Source of the DNA: Geopseudomonas aromaticivorans
GTDB lineage: Bacteria > Pseudomonadota > Gammaproteobacteria > Pseudomonadales > Pseudomonadaceae
Direction of reading: 5' to 3'
Assembly: GCF_019097855.1 (NCBI RefSeq)
Contig: NZ_JAHRGL010000017.1
Location: forward strand, 1 to 64,000
Length of the DNA: 64,000 nucleotides
Positions 25,712 through 36,643 of the stretch are shown here, piece after piece; positions within the stretch are counted from its first letter, which is position 1; each line of letters begins with the position of its first letter. The position numbers and the translations under genes were made by a program. The notes beneath the pieces were generated by a model. It saw only the letters and a program-made list of their open reading frames with translations, did not search any database and was not told the DNA's origin.

Positions 25712-26653
25712 TTAGCGGAACATGGCGCTGATGGATTCTTCGTTGCTGATGCGGCGTACGGCTTCGGCCACGACCGGACCGATGTCCAGCTGGCGGATGC
25801 GCTCGCATGCCTGGGCCGCCGCGGACAGCGGGATGGTGTTGCTCACCACCAGCTCGTCGAGCACCGAGTTTTCGATATTCTCGATCGCGCGGCCGGACAG
25901 CACCGGGTGGGTGCAGTAGGCGTAGACCTTGGCGGCACCGTGCTTCTTCAGCGCGGTGGCGGCATGGCACAGGGTGCCGGCGGTGTCGACCATGTCGTCC
26001 ACCAGCACGCAGGTGCGGCCCTCGACGTCGCCGATAATGTGCATCACTTCGGAGACGTTGGCCTTCGGGCGGCGCTTGTCGATGATCGCCAGATCGACGC
26101 CCAGGCTCTTGGCCACGGCACGCGCACGAACCACGCCGCCGATGTCCGGGGAGACGATCATCAGGTTCTCGAAGCGCTGGGCCTGGATGTCGTCGACCAG
26201 GGTCGGCGAGCCGTAGATGTTGTCTACCGGCACGTCGAAGAAGCCCTGGATCTGGTCGGCATGCAGGTCGACGGTGAGCACGCGGTCGACACCGACCACG
26301 GTCAGCATGTCGGCGACGACCTTGGCGCTGATCGCCACACGGGCGGAGCGCGGACGACGATCCTGGCGGGCATAGCCGAAGTAGGGGATGACCGCAGTGA
26401 TACGACTGGCCGAGGAACGGCGGAAGGCATCGGCCATCACCACCAGTTCCATCAGGTTGTCGTTGGTCGGTGCGCAAGTCGGTTGAATCAGGAAAACGTC
26501 CTTGCCGCGGACGTTCTCGTTGATTTCGACGCTGATTTCGCCGTCGGAGAACTTGCCGACGGAAACGTCACCGAGGGGAATATGCAATTGACGCACGACA
26601 CGGCGGGCGAGATCGGGGTTGGCGTTCCCCGTGAAGACCATCATCTTGGACAC
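25712..26653 (-). CDS. prs: Ribose-phosphate pyrophosphokinase
   Basis: Makes PRPP from ribose-5-phosphate and ATP. I choose the GTG at 26651-26653, giving [17 protein letters not shown] at the N terminus and 313 residues, the usual Pseudomonas length. Visible motifs: [13 protein letters not shown] near 127, [13 protein letters not shown] near 167 and the PRPP loop [12 protein letters not shown] near 216. A longer ATG start would run into the tRNA gene and is unlikely. It is followed leftwards by rplY. Confidence 0.96.
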   Translation of the reverse strand: MSKMMVFTGNANPDLARRVVRQLHIPLGDVSVGKFSDGEISVEINENVRGKDVFLIQPTCAPTNDNLMELVVMADAFRRSSASRITAVIPYFGYARQDRRPRSARVAISAKVVADMLTVVGVDRVLTVDLHADQIQGFFDVPVDNIYGSPTLVDDIQAQRFENLMIVSPDIGGVVRARAVAKSLGVDLAIIDKRRPKANVSEVMHIIGDVEGRTCVLVDDMVDTAGTLCHAATALKKHGAAKVYAYCTHPVLSGRAIENIENSVLDELVVSNTIPLSAAAQACERIRQLDIGPVVAEAVRRISNEESISAMFR

Positions 26654-26749
26654 GCGCAGTACCTGCCGGCTGAGGGTGGACCTGGATGAACAAAAAACCT
26701 CTGTGAGCTCGCGGGTTTGCCGCAAAACCACAAAGGTTTTTCGAGAATA

Positions 26750-26824
26750 TGGCAGGGGCGGCTGGATTCGAACCAACGCATGGCAGGATCAAAACCTGCT
26801 GCCTTACCGCTTGGCGACGCCCCT
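26750..26824 (-). tRNA. tRNA-Gln (anticodon UUG), copy 2
   Basis: A 75-nt gene with encoded CCA. The acceptor AGGGGCG pairs with CGCCCCT; the anticodon stem GCAGG/CCTGC encloses TTTTGAT with the anticodon TTG; GGTTCGAATCC forms the T loop. It lies between prs and a second identical copy. Confidence 0.97.
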
Positions 26825-26871
26825 GTGGCGTAAAAAATGCTGATCCGGTGCTACGCAACCTCGGGAGGTTA

Positions 26872-26946
26872 TGGCAGGGGCGGCTGGATTCGAACCAACG
26901 CATGGCAGGATCAAAACCTGCTGCCTTACCGCTTGGCGACGCCCCT
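26872..26946 (-). tRNA. tRNA-Gln (anticodon UUG), copy 1
   Basis: Identical to the copy at 26750-26824 over all 75 bases including CCA; 47 bp of unrelated sequence separates them. It lies directly downstream of ispE, so both are probably co-transcribed with that operon and with prs. Confidence 0.97.
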
Positions 26947-26964
26947 GTATCGTATAACCGAATG

Positions 26965-27840
26965 CTAGGCATTCACTTCCTGTACCAGTGCTTCCAGCTT
27001 GCGGTGCAACATCGAAACATTGCGCCCCTGAGCTACGAAGCTTGGCAGAGTGGCCGGAAGCTGGCGCGAAACTTTATCAGCATCGCAGTGATTTGGGAAG
27101 CTCCCAAACACACAAGCTCCGGTGCCGGTCATTCTTGCAGGAACAAATTTGTTCAGCAAGTTCAAGGCGTTACGTACTTCTGGGTAACGCTGCTCGACTA
27201 CCGGCTGGCAGTCGTTATGACCGCCCCCTTCGGGAAGGCCGCAAACTCTAATGGCCGGGGTATTCCGTGTCAACTCCGCGGCGCAGAAAATTTCTGCTGT
27301 GCTGACAGACACTTGCGGCACGGCAACGAGAAACCAGGGTTCCTCGAGGTCGACCGGGACGAGCTGTTCGCCGACGCCGCTGGCGAACGCCGCCCGGCCA
27401 CGCACGAACACCGGCACATCGGCGCCCAGCTCCAGGCCGAGCGCGGCCAGGCGCTCGAGGTCGAAGCCGAGTTGCCACAGATGGTTGAGGCCGAGCAGGG
27501 TGGTGGCGGCGTCCGAGCTGCCGCCGCCGATGCCGCCGCCCATGGGCAGACGCTTGTCCAGCCAGATATCGGCGCCCAGCTCCGTGCCGGCTTCCTGCTG
27601 CAGGCGGCGTGCGGCGCGCACGATCAGGTTGCTGTCGTGAGGCACGCCGGCAATCGCCGTGTGCAGGCGGATTTCGCCGTCCTCGCGCCGGCGAAAGCCC
27701 AGCTCGTCGCCGTAGTCGAGAAACTGGAACACCGTCTGCAGCTCGTGGTAGCCGTCGGGGCGGCGGCCGAGGATGTGCAGGAACAGGTTGAGCTTGGCCG
27801 GGGCCGGCAGGATCAGAGTGGCTTCGTGCATGTCGGTCAT
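26965..27840 (-). CDS. ispE: 4-diphosphocytidyl-2-C-methyl-D-erythritol kinase
   Basis: GHMP kinase of the MEP isoprenoid pathway. The 291-residue protein has the N-terminal [15 protein letters not shown] with the conserved Lys and the ATP motif [16 protein letters not shown] near 103. I start it at the ATG at 27840, 14 bp past the lolB stop; a second ATG three codons later is possible and neither has a clear ribosome site, so translation is probably coupled to lolB. Confidence 0.94.
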   Translation of the reverse strand: MTDMHEATLILPAPAKLNLFLHILGRRPDGYHELQTVFQFLDYGDELGFRRREDGEIRLHTAIAGVPHDSNLIVRAARRLQQEAGTELGADIWLDKRLPMGGGIGGGSSDAATTLLGLNHLWQLGFDLERLAALGLELGADVPVFVRGRAAFASGVGEQLVPVDLEEPWFLVAVPQVSVSTAEIFCAAELTRNTPAIRVCGLPEGGGHNDCQPVVEQRYPEVRNALNLLNKFVPARMTGTGACVFGSFPNHCDADKVSRQLPATLPSFVAQGRNVSMLHRKLEALVQEVNA

Positions 27841-27854
27841 GGGGCGGCGGGTGC

Positions 27855-28472
27855 TCAGAGGCCGAGGCGGCGGGGCTGCCAAGCCTTGATCACCAGAGTG
27901 ATGTCGAGATCTTCGCCGAACAGCTTGAGCCGCTGCGGCAGCCAGTAGCCGTTCTGCTGTTGGTAGTCGGCGTACTCGACCCGCCAGCCGTCCTGCTCGA
28001 GGCGCGCCAGGCGGCTGTCGGCATTCAGGGTCAGGCGACTCTTGCTGTCGGGGGCGGGCAGGCCGCGCACCCACCACAGCAGATGGGAGACCGGCAGGCG
28101 CCAGCCGATCTGCTCCTCCAGCAGCGCCTCGGGCGATTCGGCCTGGTAGCGGCCCTGGTTGGCCACTTCGAGGCGGATGTCGCCCTCGCGGCCGGTCAGG
28201 CGGGTGGCGCCGCGGCCGAGGGGGCCGGACAGGCGGATGTCGTAGTAATCGCGCCGCTGCAGCCAGAACAGCACACCGCTGCCGGAGTCCTGCGGCGCGC
28301 GGATGCCGACCTTGCCGTCGATCTGCCAGCCGTCGATGGTGGCGACCTCGGCCTTGTGCTGGCGCCAGGCGCTGGCGTTGCCCTGGCCGCCGACATCCTC
28401 GCGCGGGCCGAGGCCGGCGCAGCCGGCGAGCAGCAACAGGCCGGCGAGCAGCAGCAGGCCGCGCAGGTTCAC
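27855..28472 (-). CDS. lolB: Outer-membrane lipoprotein receptor LolB
   Basis: Receives lipoproteins from LolA and inserts them into the outer membrane. The 205-residue precursor has a short hydrophobic signal with lipobox LLAGC (Cys18). The mature beta-barrel-like fold includes [13 protein letters not shown] near 48 and the [18 protein letters not shown] strand pair. Its start overlaps the stop of the TPR lipoprotein gene by 4 nt and ispE follows, the conserved Pseudomonas arrangement. Confidence 0.94.
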   Translation of the reverse strand: MNLRGLLLLAGLLLLAGCAGLGPREDVGGQGNASAWRQHKAEVATIDGWQIDGKVGIRAPQDSGSGVLFWLQRRDYYDIRLSGPLGRGATRLTGREGDIRLEVANQGRYQAESPEALLEEQIGWRLPVSHLLWWVRGLPAPDSKSRLTLNADSRLARLEQDGWRVEYADYQQQNGYWLPQRLKLFGEDLDITLVIKAWQPRRLGL

Positions 28473-30193
28473 GGCTTCACCTTGCCGGTCAGGCGCTTGA
28501 GGGTGTCGCGCAGCACGGCGCTGTCGGGCGTTTCCGCCAGCGCCTGGCGCCAGACCTGGCGGGCCTCGTCCTGCTTGCCGGCAGCCCAGAGTACTTCGCC
28601 GAGATGGGCGGCGACTTCGTGGTCGGGCATCCGCGTCAGGGCCTGGCGCAGCAGTTTCTCGGCCTCGGCCAGATTGCCCAGGCGGTAGTTGACCCAGCCC
28701 AGGCTGTCGAGGATCGCCGGGTCGGTCGGGTTCAGCGCATAGGCCTTCTCGATCAGCGCGTGGGCCTCGGCATAGCGCGTAGTGCGGTCGGCCAGGGTGT
28801 AGCCGAGGGCGTTGAGCGCCATGGCGTTGTCCGGTTCGCGCTCGATGATCACCCGCAGGTCGCGCTCCAGTCCGCTGAGGTCGCCGCGCTTCTCGGCCAG
28901 CATGGCGCGGGTATAGAGCAGGTTGAGGTCATCCGGGTACTGCTCGAGGGCCTGGGTGATGAGCTGCCAGGCATCGCCCAGACGCTCCTGGTTGGTCAGG
29001 CTCTCGATCTCGATCAGATACAGCTGCAGGGCGTAGTCCGGCTGGCTGTCGCGGGCGCTGGCGAGCAGGCGGTTGGCTTCGGCGCTGCGCCCGGCCTTGA
29101 CCAGCAGCTCGGTGCGGCGCACCTGCGCCGGCAGGAAGTCGTTGCCCGGGCCGACCAGCGCGTATTCGCCTAGCGCTGCGGCGCTGTCGCCGTTCTGCTC
29201 GGCGAGGCGGCCGAGGTTGAAGTGGGCAGTGTCGACATGGGCGTCGCGCTCGATCAGTTCGCGCAGGAGCTTGCGCGCATCGTCCCAGGCTTTGGCCTCC
29301 AGGCTGACCAAGGCCAGCGACAGGCGCAGGTCGTCGTCCTCGGGGAAGCGCTGCAGCAGTTCGCGGAACTGCGCCCGCGCCTCGTCCAGCCGTTGCTCTT
29401 CCAGCAGTTCGCGGGCATAGGCCAGGCGCAAACGCTTGTCGTCGGGGTGTTGGCGCAGTCCTTCCTTGAGCAGCGGCAGGGCTTCCTCGCCGCGTTGCAG
29501 CGAGCGCAGCAGGCGGGCGCGCAGCAGCAACGGGGCGACTTCGCGGCTGCCGGCCGGGTGCTGCTCGAGGCTGGCCAGGGCCTCCTCGCTGCGACCATCC
29601 TGCTGCAGCAGCACCGCGCGGCCGAACAGCAGCTGGGCGTTGTCCGGATGGCGCTCGAGCAGGCGCTCGAAGCTCTGCAGCAGGCCGGCGCGGGTCTCCG
29701 GATCGGTCTGCGCGGCGGTCAGGGCGAGGAAGTCGAAGTGGGTGTCGCCCTTGGCCAGCAGCACCTGCTCCATGTACAGCATGCCCTGCTCATGGCGGCC
29801 GGCGCGGGCCAGCTGGATGGCGGCGGCCCGCTGGGCGTCGAGATTGCCCTCGGCGCTGTTGGCCCACAGCAGGGCCGTTTCCAGCGCCGCATCGTCGGCA
29901 CCGAGGTATTCGGCAATGCGATAGGCGCGTTCGGTGACCGCTGGATCGTCGGTGCTGCGAGCCTGCTCGACGTAGTTGTCGAGGGCGATATCGAAGCGAT
30001 CGCGCTGGCCGGCGAGCTCCGCCACCAGCAGGCTGTACAGGGTGTCCGGACTGAACGAGGCGCTCGGCGCCGGGGCGGCCGGCGGGGTGTCGGTCACCGC
30101 CGCAGGCGGCGTGGCATCGGGTTCGCGGGAGGACAGGGCCTGGCAACCGCCCAACAAGGCGAGGGCAGTCAGCAGCGCAAGGGATTTGTTCAT
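28469..30193 (-). CDS. TPR-repeat lipoprotein (PA4667-like)
   Basis: About 574 residues from the ATG at 30193 (an in-frame ATG at 30202 is possible). Signal peptide with lipobox LLGGC, then many tetratricopeptide repeats through the whole protein (for example [20 protein letters not shown], then [20 protein letters not shown]). It is probably an outer-membrane lipoprotein scaffold. Homologues occupy the same place between hemA (divergent) and lolB in Pseudomonas. No catalytic motif. Confidence 0.88.
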   Translation of the reverse strand: MNKSLALLTALALLGGCQALSSREPDATPPAAVTDTPPAAPAPSASFSPDTLYSLLVAELAGQRDRFDIALDNYVEQARSTDDPAVTERAYRIAEYLGADDAALETALLWANSAEGNLDAQRAAAIQLARAGRHEQGMLYMEQVLLAKGDTHFDFLALTAAQTDPETRAGLLQSFERLLERHPDNAQLLFGRAVLLQQDGRSEEALASLEQHPAGSREVAPLLLRARLLRSLQRGEEALPLLKEGLRQHPDDKRLRLAYARELLEEQRLDEARAQFRELLQRFPEDDDLRLSLALVSLEAKAWDDARKLLRELIERDAHVDTAHFNLGRLAEQNGDSAAALGEYALVGPGNDFLPAQVRRTELLVKAGRSAEANRLLASARDSQPDYALQLYLIEIESLTNQERLGDAWQLITQALEQYPDDLNLLYTRAMLAEKRGDLSGLERDLRVIIEREPDNAMALNALGYTLADRTTRYAEAHALIEKAYALNPTDPAILDSLGWVNYRLGNLAEAEKLLRQALTRMPDHEVAAHLGEVLWAAGKQDEARQVWRQALAETPDSAVLRDTLKRLTGKVKP

Positions 30194-30370
30194 GGCAGGC
30201 ATCAGGAGGGCTCACCGACAGGTCGATCAATCATGACACATGCGCCCGGTCAATCCCATGCTCGCAACGCGTCAGCGGGGCGCCGGCAACGACGATCGGC
30301 GCCAGGCAGTTGTCCTGCACTGGCCTAAGTAGGACAATTGCCCGCTTTCAGGCCACCTCAGCATCCCCGC

Positions 30371-31639
30371 ATGGCTTTTCTCGCCCTCGGCATCAACCAC
30401 AAAACCGCATCGGTGGCGGTCCGCGAGCGCGTGGCCTTTGGCCCCGAGCAGCTGGTCGACGCCTTGCAGCAGCTGTGCCGGGTGACGCCGTGCCGCGAGG
30501 CGGCAATCCTCTCCACTTGCAACCGCAGCGAGCTGTACCTGGCGCTGGACGAGACGCAGGTCGAGGCGATCCTGGCCTGGCTGGCCGGCTACCACGGCCT
30601 CAACCTCGACGAACTGCGGGCCTGTGCCTACATCCACGAGGACAACGAGGCCGTGCGCCACATGATGCGCGTGGCCTGCGGGCTGGACTCGATGATCCTC
30701 GGCGAGCCACAGATCCTCGGCCAGATGAAGGATGCCTACGCCAGCGCCCGCGAGGCCGGCACCCTCGGCCCGCTGCTCGGTCGGCTGTTCCAGGCCACCT
30801 TCAGCACCGCCAAGACCGTGCGCACCGACACTCGCATCGGCGAGAACCCGGTGTCGGTGGCCTTCGCCGCGGTGAGCCTGGCCAAGCAGATCTTCAGCGA
30901 CCTGCCGCGCAGCCAGGCGCTGCTGATCGGCGCCGGCGAAACCATCACCTTGGTCGCCCGCCACCTGCACGAGCAGGGCATCAAGCGCATCGTGGTGGCC
31001 AATCGCACCCTCGAGCGCGCCAGCCTGCTGGCCGAGGAGGTCGGTGGCCAGGCCGTGCTGCTGGCCGACATTCCCGAGCAGCTGGTCAACAGCGACATCG
31101 TCATCAGCTCCACCGCCAGCCCGCTGCCGATCCTCGGCAAGGGCGCGGTCGAGCGCGCGCTGAAGAAGCGCAAGCACCGTCCGGTGTTCATGGTCGACAT
31201 CGCCGTGCCGCGCGACATCGAGCCGGAGGTCGGCGAACTGGCCGACGTCTACCTGTACACCGTCGACGACCTGCACGAGGTGATCGCCGAGAACCTGCGC
31301 AGCCGCCAGGGCGCCGCCCGCGCCGCCGAGGAGCTGGTGCTGACCGGGGTCGACGAGTTCATGGCGCGCCTGCGCGAGCGCGACAGCCTCGACCTGCTGC
31401 GCAGCTTCCGGGCGCGGGCCGAACAGCAGCGCGACGAGGAGCTGGCCAAGGCGCTGCGCCTGCTCGGCAACGGCAGTCCGGCCGAGGAGGTGCTGGCCCA
31501 GCTGGCGCGCGGCCTGACCAACAAGCTGCTGCATGCGCCCAGCGTACAGCTGAAGAAGTTTTCCGCCGCCGGCCGCCACGATGCGCTGGCCGTGGCCCAG
31601 GAACTGCTCGACCTCGACGGGGCCGGGCAGCATCGCTAA
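30371..31639 (+). CDS. hemA: Glutamyl-tRNA reductase
   Basis: First step of C5 haem biosynthesis: reduces Glu-tRNA(Glu) to glutamate-1-semialdehyde with NADPH. From the ATG at 30371 the 422-residue protein starts [19 protein letters not shown]; the nucleophile Cys50 is in [15 protein letters not shown] is represented by [13 protein letters not shown] near 115, the NADPH fold GAGETI is near 190 and an ASTASPLPI-like segment near 250. An earlier ATG at 30338 lacks family sequence. Divergent from the TPR gene and followed by prfA. Confidence 0.97.
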   Translation: MAFLALGINHKTASVAVRERVAFGPEQLVDALQQLCRVTPCREAAILSTCNRSELYLALDETQVEAILAWLAGYHGLNLDELRACAYIHEDNEAVRHMMRVACGLDSMILGEPQILGQMKDAYASAREAGTLGPLLGRLFQATFSTAKTVRTDTRIGENPVSVAFAAVSLAKQIFSDLPRSQALLIGAGETITLVARHLHEQGIKRIVVANRTLERASLLAEEVGGQAVLLADIPEQLVNSDIVISSTASPLPILGKGAVERALKKRKHRPVFMVDIAVPRDIEPEVGELADVYLYTVDDLHEVIAENLRSRQGAARAAEELVLTGVDEFMARLRERDSLDLLRSFRARAEQQRDEELAKALRLLGNGSPAEEVLAQLARGLTNKLLHAPSVQLKKFSAAGRHDALAVAQELLDLDGAGQHR

Positions 31640-31696
31640 CGCCCCTGCGCGCCGCGGCGTTCAAGCCGCGGTGCCAGCCATGGTGAAACCACCCCG

Positions 31697-32779
31697 ATGA
31701 AAGCCTCGCTGCTGAACAAGCTCGACACCCTGCAGGATCGTTTCGAGGAGCTGACCGCGCTGCTCGGCGATGCCGAGGTGATCGGCGACCAGACCCGATT
31801 CCGCGCCTATTCCCGCGAATATGCCGAGATCGAGCCGGTCAACGCCGCCTTCCGCGCCTTCCGCAAGGTGCAGGGCGACCTCGAGGGCGCCCAGGCGCTG
31901 CTCAAAGACAGCGATCCCGACCTGCGCGAGATGGCCGAGGAGGAGGTGACCGAGGCCAGGGCGCAGCTCGAAGTGCTGGAGGCCCAGTTGCAGCGCATGC
32001 TGCTGCCCAAGGACCCCAGGGACGGTCGCAACGTGTTCCTCGAGATCCGCGCCGGCACCGGCGGCGACGAGGCGGCAATCTTCTCCGGCGACCTGTTCCG
32101 CATGTACTCGCGCTACGCCGAACGCCAGGGCTGGCGCGTCGAGATCCTCTCCGAGAGCGAGGGCGAGCACGGCGGCTACAAGGAAGTGATCGCCCGCGTC
32201 GAGGGCGACAACGTCTACGCCAAGCTCAAGTTCGAGTCCGGCGCCCACCGCGTGCAGCGCGTGCCGGAAACCGAATCCCAGGGGCGCATCCACACCTCGG
32301 CCTGCACCGTGGCGGTGCTGCCGGAGCCGGACGAGCAGGCGGCGATCGAGATCAATCCGGCCGACCTGCGCGTCGACACCTATCGCGCTTCCGGCGCCGG
32401 CGGCCAGCACATCAACAAGACCGACTCGGCGGTGCGCATCACCCACCTGCCGACCGGCATGGTGGTGGAGTGCCAGGAAGAGCGCTCGCAGCACAAGAAC
32501 CGCGCCCGCGCCATGGGCTGGCTGGCGGCCCGCCTGCAGGACCAGCAGGACGCCGCCGCGCACAAGGAAATCTCCGAGACGCGCAAGCTGCTGGTCGGCT
32601 CCGGCGACCGCTCCGAGCGTATCCGCACCTACAACTTCCCCCAGGGCCGGGTTACCGACCATCGCATCAACCTGACCCTCTATTCGCTGAACGAGATCAT
32701 GGGCGGCGCGGTGGAGCAGGTGATCGAGCCGCTGCTGCACGAATATCAGGCCGACCAGCTGGCAGCGCTGGGCGACTGA
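31697..32779 (+). CDS. prfA: Peptide chain release factor 1
   Basis: Terminates translation at UAA and UAG. The 360-residue protein has the codon-recognition PxT motif ([10 protein letters not shown] near 188) and the catalytic GGQ at residues 235-237 in GAGGQHIN. The glutamine is the substrate of PrmC, encoded next. It lies 57 bp after hemA; a palindromic repeat separates it from prmC. Confidence 0.97.
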   Translation: MKASLLNKLDTLQDRFEELTALLGDAEVIGDQTRFRAYSREYAEIEPVNAAFRAFRKVQGDLEGAQALLKDSDPDLREMAEEEVTEARAQLEVLEAQLQRMLLPKDPRDGRNVFLEIRAGTGGDEAAIFSGDLFRMYSRYAERQGWRVEILSESEGEHGGYKEVIARVEGDNVYAKLKFESGAHRVQRVPETESQGRIHTSACTVAVLPEPDEQAAIEINPADLRVDTYRASGAGGQHINKTDSAVRITHLPTGMVVECQEERSQHKNRARAMGWLAARLQDQQDAAAHKEISETRKLLVGSGDRSERIRTYNFPQGRVTDHRINLTLYSLNEIMGGAVEQVIEPLLHEYQADQLAALGD

Positions 32780-32790
32780 GCCAGCGTCGA

Positions 32791-32844
32791 TAGGGTGCGT
32801 CGCGCGCACCCACGCGTTTTCGTGGTGCGCGCGACGCACCCTAC
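32791..32844. repeat. TAGGGTG-type intergenic palindrome
   Basis: TAGGGTGCGTCGCGCGCACC and its complement flank a 14-bp centre. One of four such repeats in the window (also 54718, 57569 and 58706). It sits in the prfA-prmC gap and ends a few bases before the prmC ribosome site. Confidence 0.85.
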
Positions 32845-32858
32845 GATCGGAGAGCCCC

Positions 32859-33719
32859 ATGCCCACCATCGAATCCCTGCTCGGCAGCGCCGAACTGCCC
32901 GACTCGCCGAGCGCCCGCCTGGACGCCGAGCTGCTGCTCGCCCATGTGCTCGGCAAGCCGCGCAGCTACCTGCGCACCTGGCCGGAGCGCGAGCCGGATG
33001 CCGCACAGTGCGCGGCCTTCGCCGCCCTGCTGGCGCGCCGACGCGGCGGCGAGCCGGTGGCCTACCTGCTCGGCCAGCAGGGCTTCTGGAGCCTGGAGCT
33101 GGAAGTGGCGCCGCACACCCTGATCCCGCGTCCGGACACCGAGTTGCTGGTGGAGACTGCGCTGGCGCTGTGCCCCGGCGGCCCGGCCCGGGTGCTGGAT
33201 CTCGGCACCGGCAGCGGCGCCATCGCCCTGGCCCTGGCCAGCGAGCGGCCGGTCTGGCAGCTGCTCGGCGTCGACCGCGTGGCCGAGGCGGTTGCGCTGG
33301 CCGAGCGCAACCGCGCGCGCCTCCAGCTGGGCAATGCCCGCTTCGTCGAGAGTCGCTGGTTTGCCGCCCTGGCCGGGCAGCGTTTCGCGATGATCGTCGG
33401 CAATCCGCCGTACATCGCCGCCGATGATCCGCACCTGGCCCAGGGCGACGTGCGCTTCGAGCCGGCCAGCGCGCTGGTGGCCGGCGCCGATGGCCTCGAC
33501 GACATCCGCCAGATAGTCGCCCAAGCGCCCGAGCATCTCGAGCCCGGCGGCTGGCTGCTGCTCGAGCATGGCTACGATCAGGGCGCAGCGGTGCGCGCCC
33601 TGTTTGCCGCCCGCGGCTTCACGGCGGTGGACAGCCGCCGCGATCTGGGCGGCCACGAGCGCATCACCCTCGGCCGCTGGAAGGGAGAGTCCCCGCGTGG
33701 TGAACCGCATGCTGAGTGA
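32859..33719 (+). CDS. prmC: Release-factor glutamine methyltransferase PrmC
   Basis: SAM-dependent N5-methylation of the GGQ glutamine of RF1 and RF2. The 286-residue protein has an N-terminal helical recognition domain, the SAM motif VLDLGTGSGAIALAL near 112-126 and the catalytic NPPY at 182-185. GGAGAG precedes the ATG. The 3' end overlaps moeB. Confidence 0.96.
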   Translation: MPTIESLLGSAELPDSPSARLDAELLLAHVLGKPRSYLRTWPEREPDAAQCAAFAALLARRRGGEPVAYLLGQQGFWSLELEVAPHTLIPRPDTELLVETALALCPGGPARVLDLGTGSGAIALALASERPVWQLLGVDRVAEAVALAERNRARLQLGNARFVESRWFAALAGQRFAMIVGNPPYIAADDPHLAQGDVRFEPASALVAGADGLDDIRQIVAQAPEHLEPGGWLLLEHGYDQGAAVRALFAARGFTAVDSRRDLGGHERITLGRWKGESPRGEPHAE

Positions 33720-34464
33720 CGACGAGCTGCTGCGCTACAGCCGGCAGATCCTCCTCCCACAGATCGATGTCGACGGCCAGCTGCGGCTGAAGAACGGCCG
33801 CGTGCTGATCGTCGGCCTCGGTGGCCTCGGCTCGCCGGTGGCGCTGTACCTGGCCGCCGCCGGAGTCGGCGAGCTGCACCTGGCCGACTTCGACACGGTC
33901 GACCTGACCAACCTGCAGCGCCAGGTGATCCACGACACCGCCAGCGTCGGCCTGGCCAAGGTCGACTCGGCCATGGCGCGCCTGGCCGCGCTCAACCCGC
34001 AGGTCGCGCTCCGGCCACTTCGCCAGGCGCTGGATGCCGACAGCCTGGCCGCCGCGGTGGCGGCGGTCGACGTGGTGGTCGACTGCTGCGACAACTTCGC
34101 CACCCGCAGCGCGGTGAATGCCGCCTGCGTCGCCGCCGGCAAGCCGCTGGTGTCAGGCGCGGCGATCCGCCTGGAAGGCCAGCTGGCGGTATTCGATCCG
34201 CGCAACGGCGCCAGCCCCTGCTACCACTGCCTGTACGGCGCCGGCAGCGAGGACGAGCTGACTTGCAGCGAGGCCGGCGTGGTTGGCCCGCTGGTCGGCC
34301 TGGTCGGCAGCCTGCAGGCGCTGGAAACCTTGAAACTCTTGGCCGGCTTCGGCGAGCCGCTGGTCGGCCGCCTGCTGCTGGTCGACGCGCTGACCAGCCG
34401 CTTCCGCGAACTGCGCGTCAAGCGCGACCCGCAGTGCGCTGTCTGTGGTCCGCGAAATGAGTAG
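33697..34464 (+). CDS. moeB: Molybdopterin-synthase adenylyltransferase MoeB/ThiF family
   Basis: E1-like enzyme that adenylates the C-terminal glycine of MoaD-type sulfur carriers. Core sequence [16 protein letters not shown], nucleotide motif [27 protein letters not shown], and two CxxC zinc pairs (CYHC and CAVC). I prefer the GTG at 33697, 8 bp after GGGAGAG (255 residues); an ATG at 33709 is the alternative. It overlaps both prmC and murI, so the three are tightly coupled. Confidence 0.92.
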   Translation: MVNRMLSDDELLRYSRQILLPQIDVDGQLRLKNGRVLIVGLGGLGSPVALYLAAAGVGELHLADFDTVDLTNLQRQVIHDTASVGLAKVDSAMARLAALNPQVALRPLRQALDADSLAAAVAAVDVVVDCCDNFATRSAVNAACVAAGKPLVSGAAIRLEGQLAVFDPRNGASPCYHCLYGAGSEDELTCSEAGVVGPLVGLVGSLQALETLKLLAGFGEPLVGRLLLVDALTSRFRELRVKRDPQCAVCGPRNE

Positions 34465-35251
34465 TGAAGCGCCGGTCGGGGTGTTCGACTCCGGGGTCGG
34501 CGGCCTGTCGGTGCTCGGCGAGATCCGCGCGCGGCTGCCCAACGAGTCGCTGCTCTATGTCGCCGACAGCGGCCACGTGCCCTACGGCGAGAAGAGCCCC
34601 GAGTACATCCGCGAACGCTGCCGGAAGATCGCCGACTTCCTGCTCGGCCAGGGCGCCAAGGCGCTGGTGGTGGCCTGCAACACCGCCACCGCGGCGGCGG
34701 TGGCCGAGCTGCGCGAGCGCCATCCCGGGCTGCCCATCGTCGGCATGGAGCCGGCGGTCAAGCCGGCGGCGGCGGCCACCTGCAGCGGCACGGTCGGCGT
34801 GCTGGCCACCACCGGCACCCTGAAGAGCGCGCGCTTCGCGGCCCTGCTGGATCGCTTCGCCCACGACGTGCGGGTGATCACCCAGCCCTGCCCGGGGCTG
34901 GTGGAGTGCGTCGAGCAGGGAGCCCTGGCTGCGCCGCAGACCCGCGCGCTGCTCGCCGCCTATGTGCAGCCGTTGCTGGCTCAGGGCTGCGACACGCTGA
35001 TTCTCGGTTGCACCCATTACCCCTTCCTCAAGCCGCTGCTGCGCGAGCTGGTGCCGGCGGAGGTGGAGCTGATCGACACCGGCGCCGCGGTGGCGCGCCA
35101 GCTTGCGCGCCTGCTCGGTGAGCGCGAGCAGCTGGCGGTTGGCCCGGCGCAGCCGACGCGCTTCTGGTCGAGCGGCGAGCCGGCCGCTCTGGCGCGCGTG
35201 TTGCCGGTGCTGTGGGGCGAGGCGGCGGCGGTGGCGAAGCTGGGCGACTGA
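34457..35251 (+). CDS. murI: Glutamate racemase
   Basis: Supplies D-glutamate for peptidoglycan. The 264-residue protein has [12 protein letters not shown] at the N terminus, the two catalytic Cys in VACNTATA (near 72) and LGCTHYPFL (near 183), and the PYGEKS motif near 40. The ATG at 34457 overlaps the moeB stop by 8 nt. Confidence 0.96.
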   Translation: MSSEAPVGVFDSGVGGLSVLGEIRARLPNESLLYVADSGHVPYGEKSPEYIRERCRKIADFLLGQGAKALVVACNTATAAAVAELRERHPGLPIVGMEPAVKPAAAATCSGTVGVLATTGTLKSARFAALLDRFAHDVRVITQPCPGLVECVEQGALAAPQTRALLAAYVQPLLAQGCDTLILGCTHYPFLKPLLRELVPAEVELIDTGAAVARQLARLLGEREQLAVGPAQPTRFWSSGEPAALARVLPVLWGEAAAVAKLGD

Positions 35252-35383
35252 GCCGCGACATTTTAGTTCCGACCAACGGCCTTATATACTCGCAGTATTC
35301 GTGTCGCATCCGCGCCACTCGGAGGTGTTGCGCCGCCGACCGGGGGATGCCCTTTCTCGCCAATGGAACAAGGAACTCCACAC

Positions 35384-35899
35384 ATGAAGCGATTGCTGAG
35401 CATCGGCGCGGTACTGAGCCTGGCCCTGGGCGCCAGTGCGCCGGCCAGTGCCTGGGATGTGACCCTCGCCGGCGGGGTGACCCGCGAGTCCACCGAGGTA
35501 CTGCGTCTGGCGCTGCAGCGCGACTTCGAGCGCAGCTGGTGGCAGAGCTCCAGCGGCCGCCTGACCGGCTACTGGGATGCCGGCTACACCTACTGGTTCG
35601 GCGACAAGAGCGCCAGCAGCCACAGCCTGTCGTTTGCCCCGGTGTTCGTCTACGAGTTCGCCGGCGAGAGCGTACGTCCCTACGTCGAGGCCGGCATCGG
35701 CGCGGCGCTGTTCTCCAGCACCGAGCACGAAAGCCATGACCTCAGCACCGCCTTCCAGTTCGAGGACCGCTTCGGCTTCGGCCTGCGCTTCGCCGGCCAG
35801 GAGATCGGCGTGCGCGCCATCCACTACTCCAACGCCGGGATCAAGAAGCCCAACGACGGCGCCGAGACCTATACGCTGCACTATCGCTTGCCGCTCTGA
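35384..35899 (+). CDS. pagL: Lipid A 3-O-deacylase PagL
   Basis: Outer-membrane beta-barrel esterase that removes the 3-position acyl chain of lipid A. From the ATG at 35384 (AAGGA upstream) it has 171 residues with a Sec signal ending SAPASA. The catalytic signature is near the C terminus: HYSNAGIKKPNDG with the His-Ser pair, and a Glu in the following strand. It ends in a terminal beta-strand (TLHYRLPL). The gene lies in the same spot relative to murI as in P. aeruginosa. Confidence 0.92.
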   Translation: MKRLLSIGAVLSLALGASAPASAWDVTLAGGVTRESTEVLRLALQRDFERSWWQSSSGRLTGYWDAGYTYWFGDKSASSHSLSFAPVFVYEFAGESVRPYVEAGIGAALFSSTEHESHDLSTAFQFEDRFGFGLRFAGQEIGVRAIHYSNAGIKKPNDGAETYTLHYRLPL

Positions 35900-35931
35900 G
35901 GGTGCGCAGGCGCTGAGCGAGGAGCGATGAC

Positions 35932-35953
35932 AAGGCCGGGAAATCCCGGCCTT
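35932..35953. terminator. Convergent terminator pagL/DUF2878
   Basis: AAGGCCGGG and CCCGGCCTT arms around AAAT lie between two converging genes. There is a short T-containing tail. Confidence 0.8.
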
Positions 35954-35965
35954 CTGCTGTCCGCC

Positions 35966-36481
35966 TCAGTCCGCCGGCCGCGGCGGTTGCCTATACAGTG
36001 CGGCAAAGCCGTGCAGCAGCGGCATCAGCAGCGCCCACAGGCCGGCGAGCAGCAGCAGGGTCGGCGCGCTGCCCAGTGGCAGGCCGACCCCGGCGATGCG
36101 GGCACCGGCCCAGTAGGACAGCGGCCCGGCCACGGCGCCGAGCAGGCTGCCCAGCCACCAGGGCCGCGCGGTCCAGGCCAGGCAGTGGTTCAGCGTGGTG
36201 GCGAGCAGGGCCCACAGCAGCGCCAGCCACAGCGGCACCAGCACTCGCTGCGCACCGAAGTCGAACACGCCGAACTGCAGCAGGAAACTGTCCAGCGCAC
36301 TGCCGGCGATCAGCACGCTGGCCACCAGACGGCCTTCGGCGGCCCAGCGACCCACCCACAGGAAATGCGCCAGCAGCGCCAGCGCCGCGACCGCCAGCAG
36401 CCACGGCTGGCGCGCGGCGAATACGCAGGCGAACCAGCCGGTCTGGAACAGCAGGGCGTTGAGCAGCAGTTTGCGCTTCAT
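35966..36481 (-). CDS. DUF2878 integral membrane protein
   Basis: A 171-residue protein with about five hydrophobic segments (for example near 5-22, 27-45, 52-68, 80-98 and 138-160). Conserved-looking features are LLFQTGWFACV at the start, DSFLLQFGVFDF near 64 and LNHCLAW near 97. DUF2878 genes commonly accompany the Cfa, DUF1365, FAD-oxidase and SDR cluster, whose 3' end lies 160 bp upstream here. Function unknown, probably envelope related. Confidence 0.85.
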   Translation of the reverse strand: MKRKLLLNALLFQTGWFACVFAARQPWLLAVAALALLAHFLWVGRWAAEGRLVASVLIAGSALDSFLLQFGVFDFGAQRVLVPLWLALLWALLATTLNHCLAWTARPWWLGSLLGAVAGPLSYWAGARIAGVGLPLGSAPTLLLLAGLWALLMPLLHGFAALYRQPPRPAD

Positions 36482-36560
36482 CTTCGCAGCCTGTCGGTGT
36501 GGAGCGGCATTGTCGCCGCTGCAGCCGCCTCCCGGCCCGTTCGGCGGCGCCTTCTCATCG

Positions 36561-36623
36561 CGTCATCCCCGCGCAGGCTGAGATCCAGGGGCGTACTGGA
36601 TTCCTGCCTGCGCGGGAATGACG
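36561..36623. repeat. Intergenic palindrome CGTCATCCCCGCGCAGG
   Basis: CGTCATCCCCGCGCAGG at 36561-36577 pairs with CCTGCGCGGGAATGACG at 36607-36623 with one interruption, with GATCCAG/CTGGATT inside. This is the widespread type of repeat around the sequence CGTCATTCCCGCG. It lies between the DUF2878 gene and the end of the cfa-type gene. Confidence 0.8.
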
Positions 36624-36643
36624 GGGTTCTTCCCAGCCGCCGT

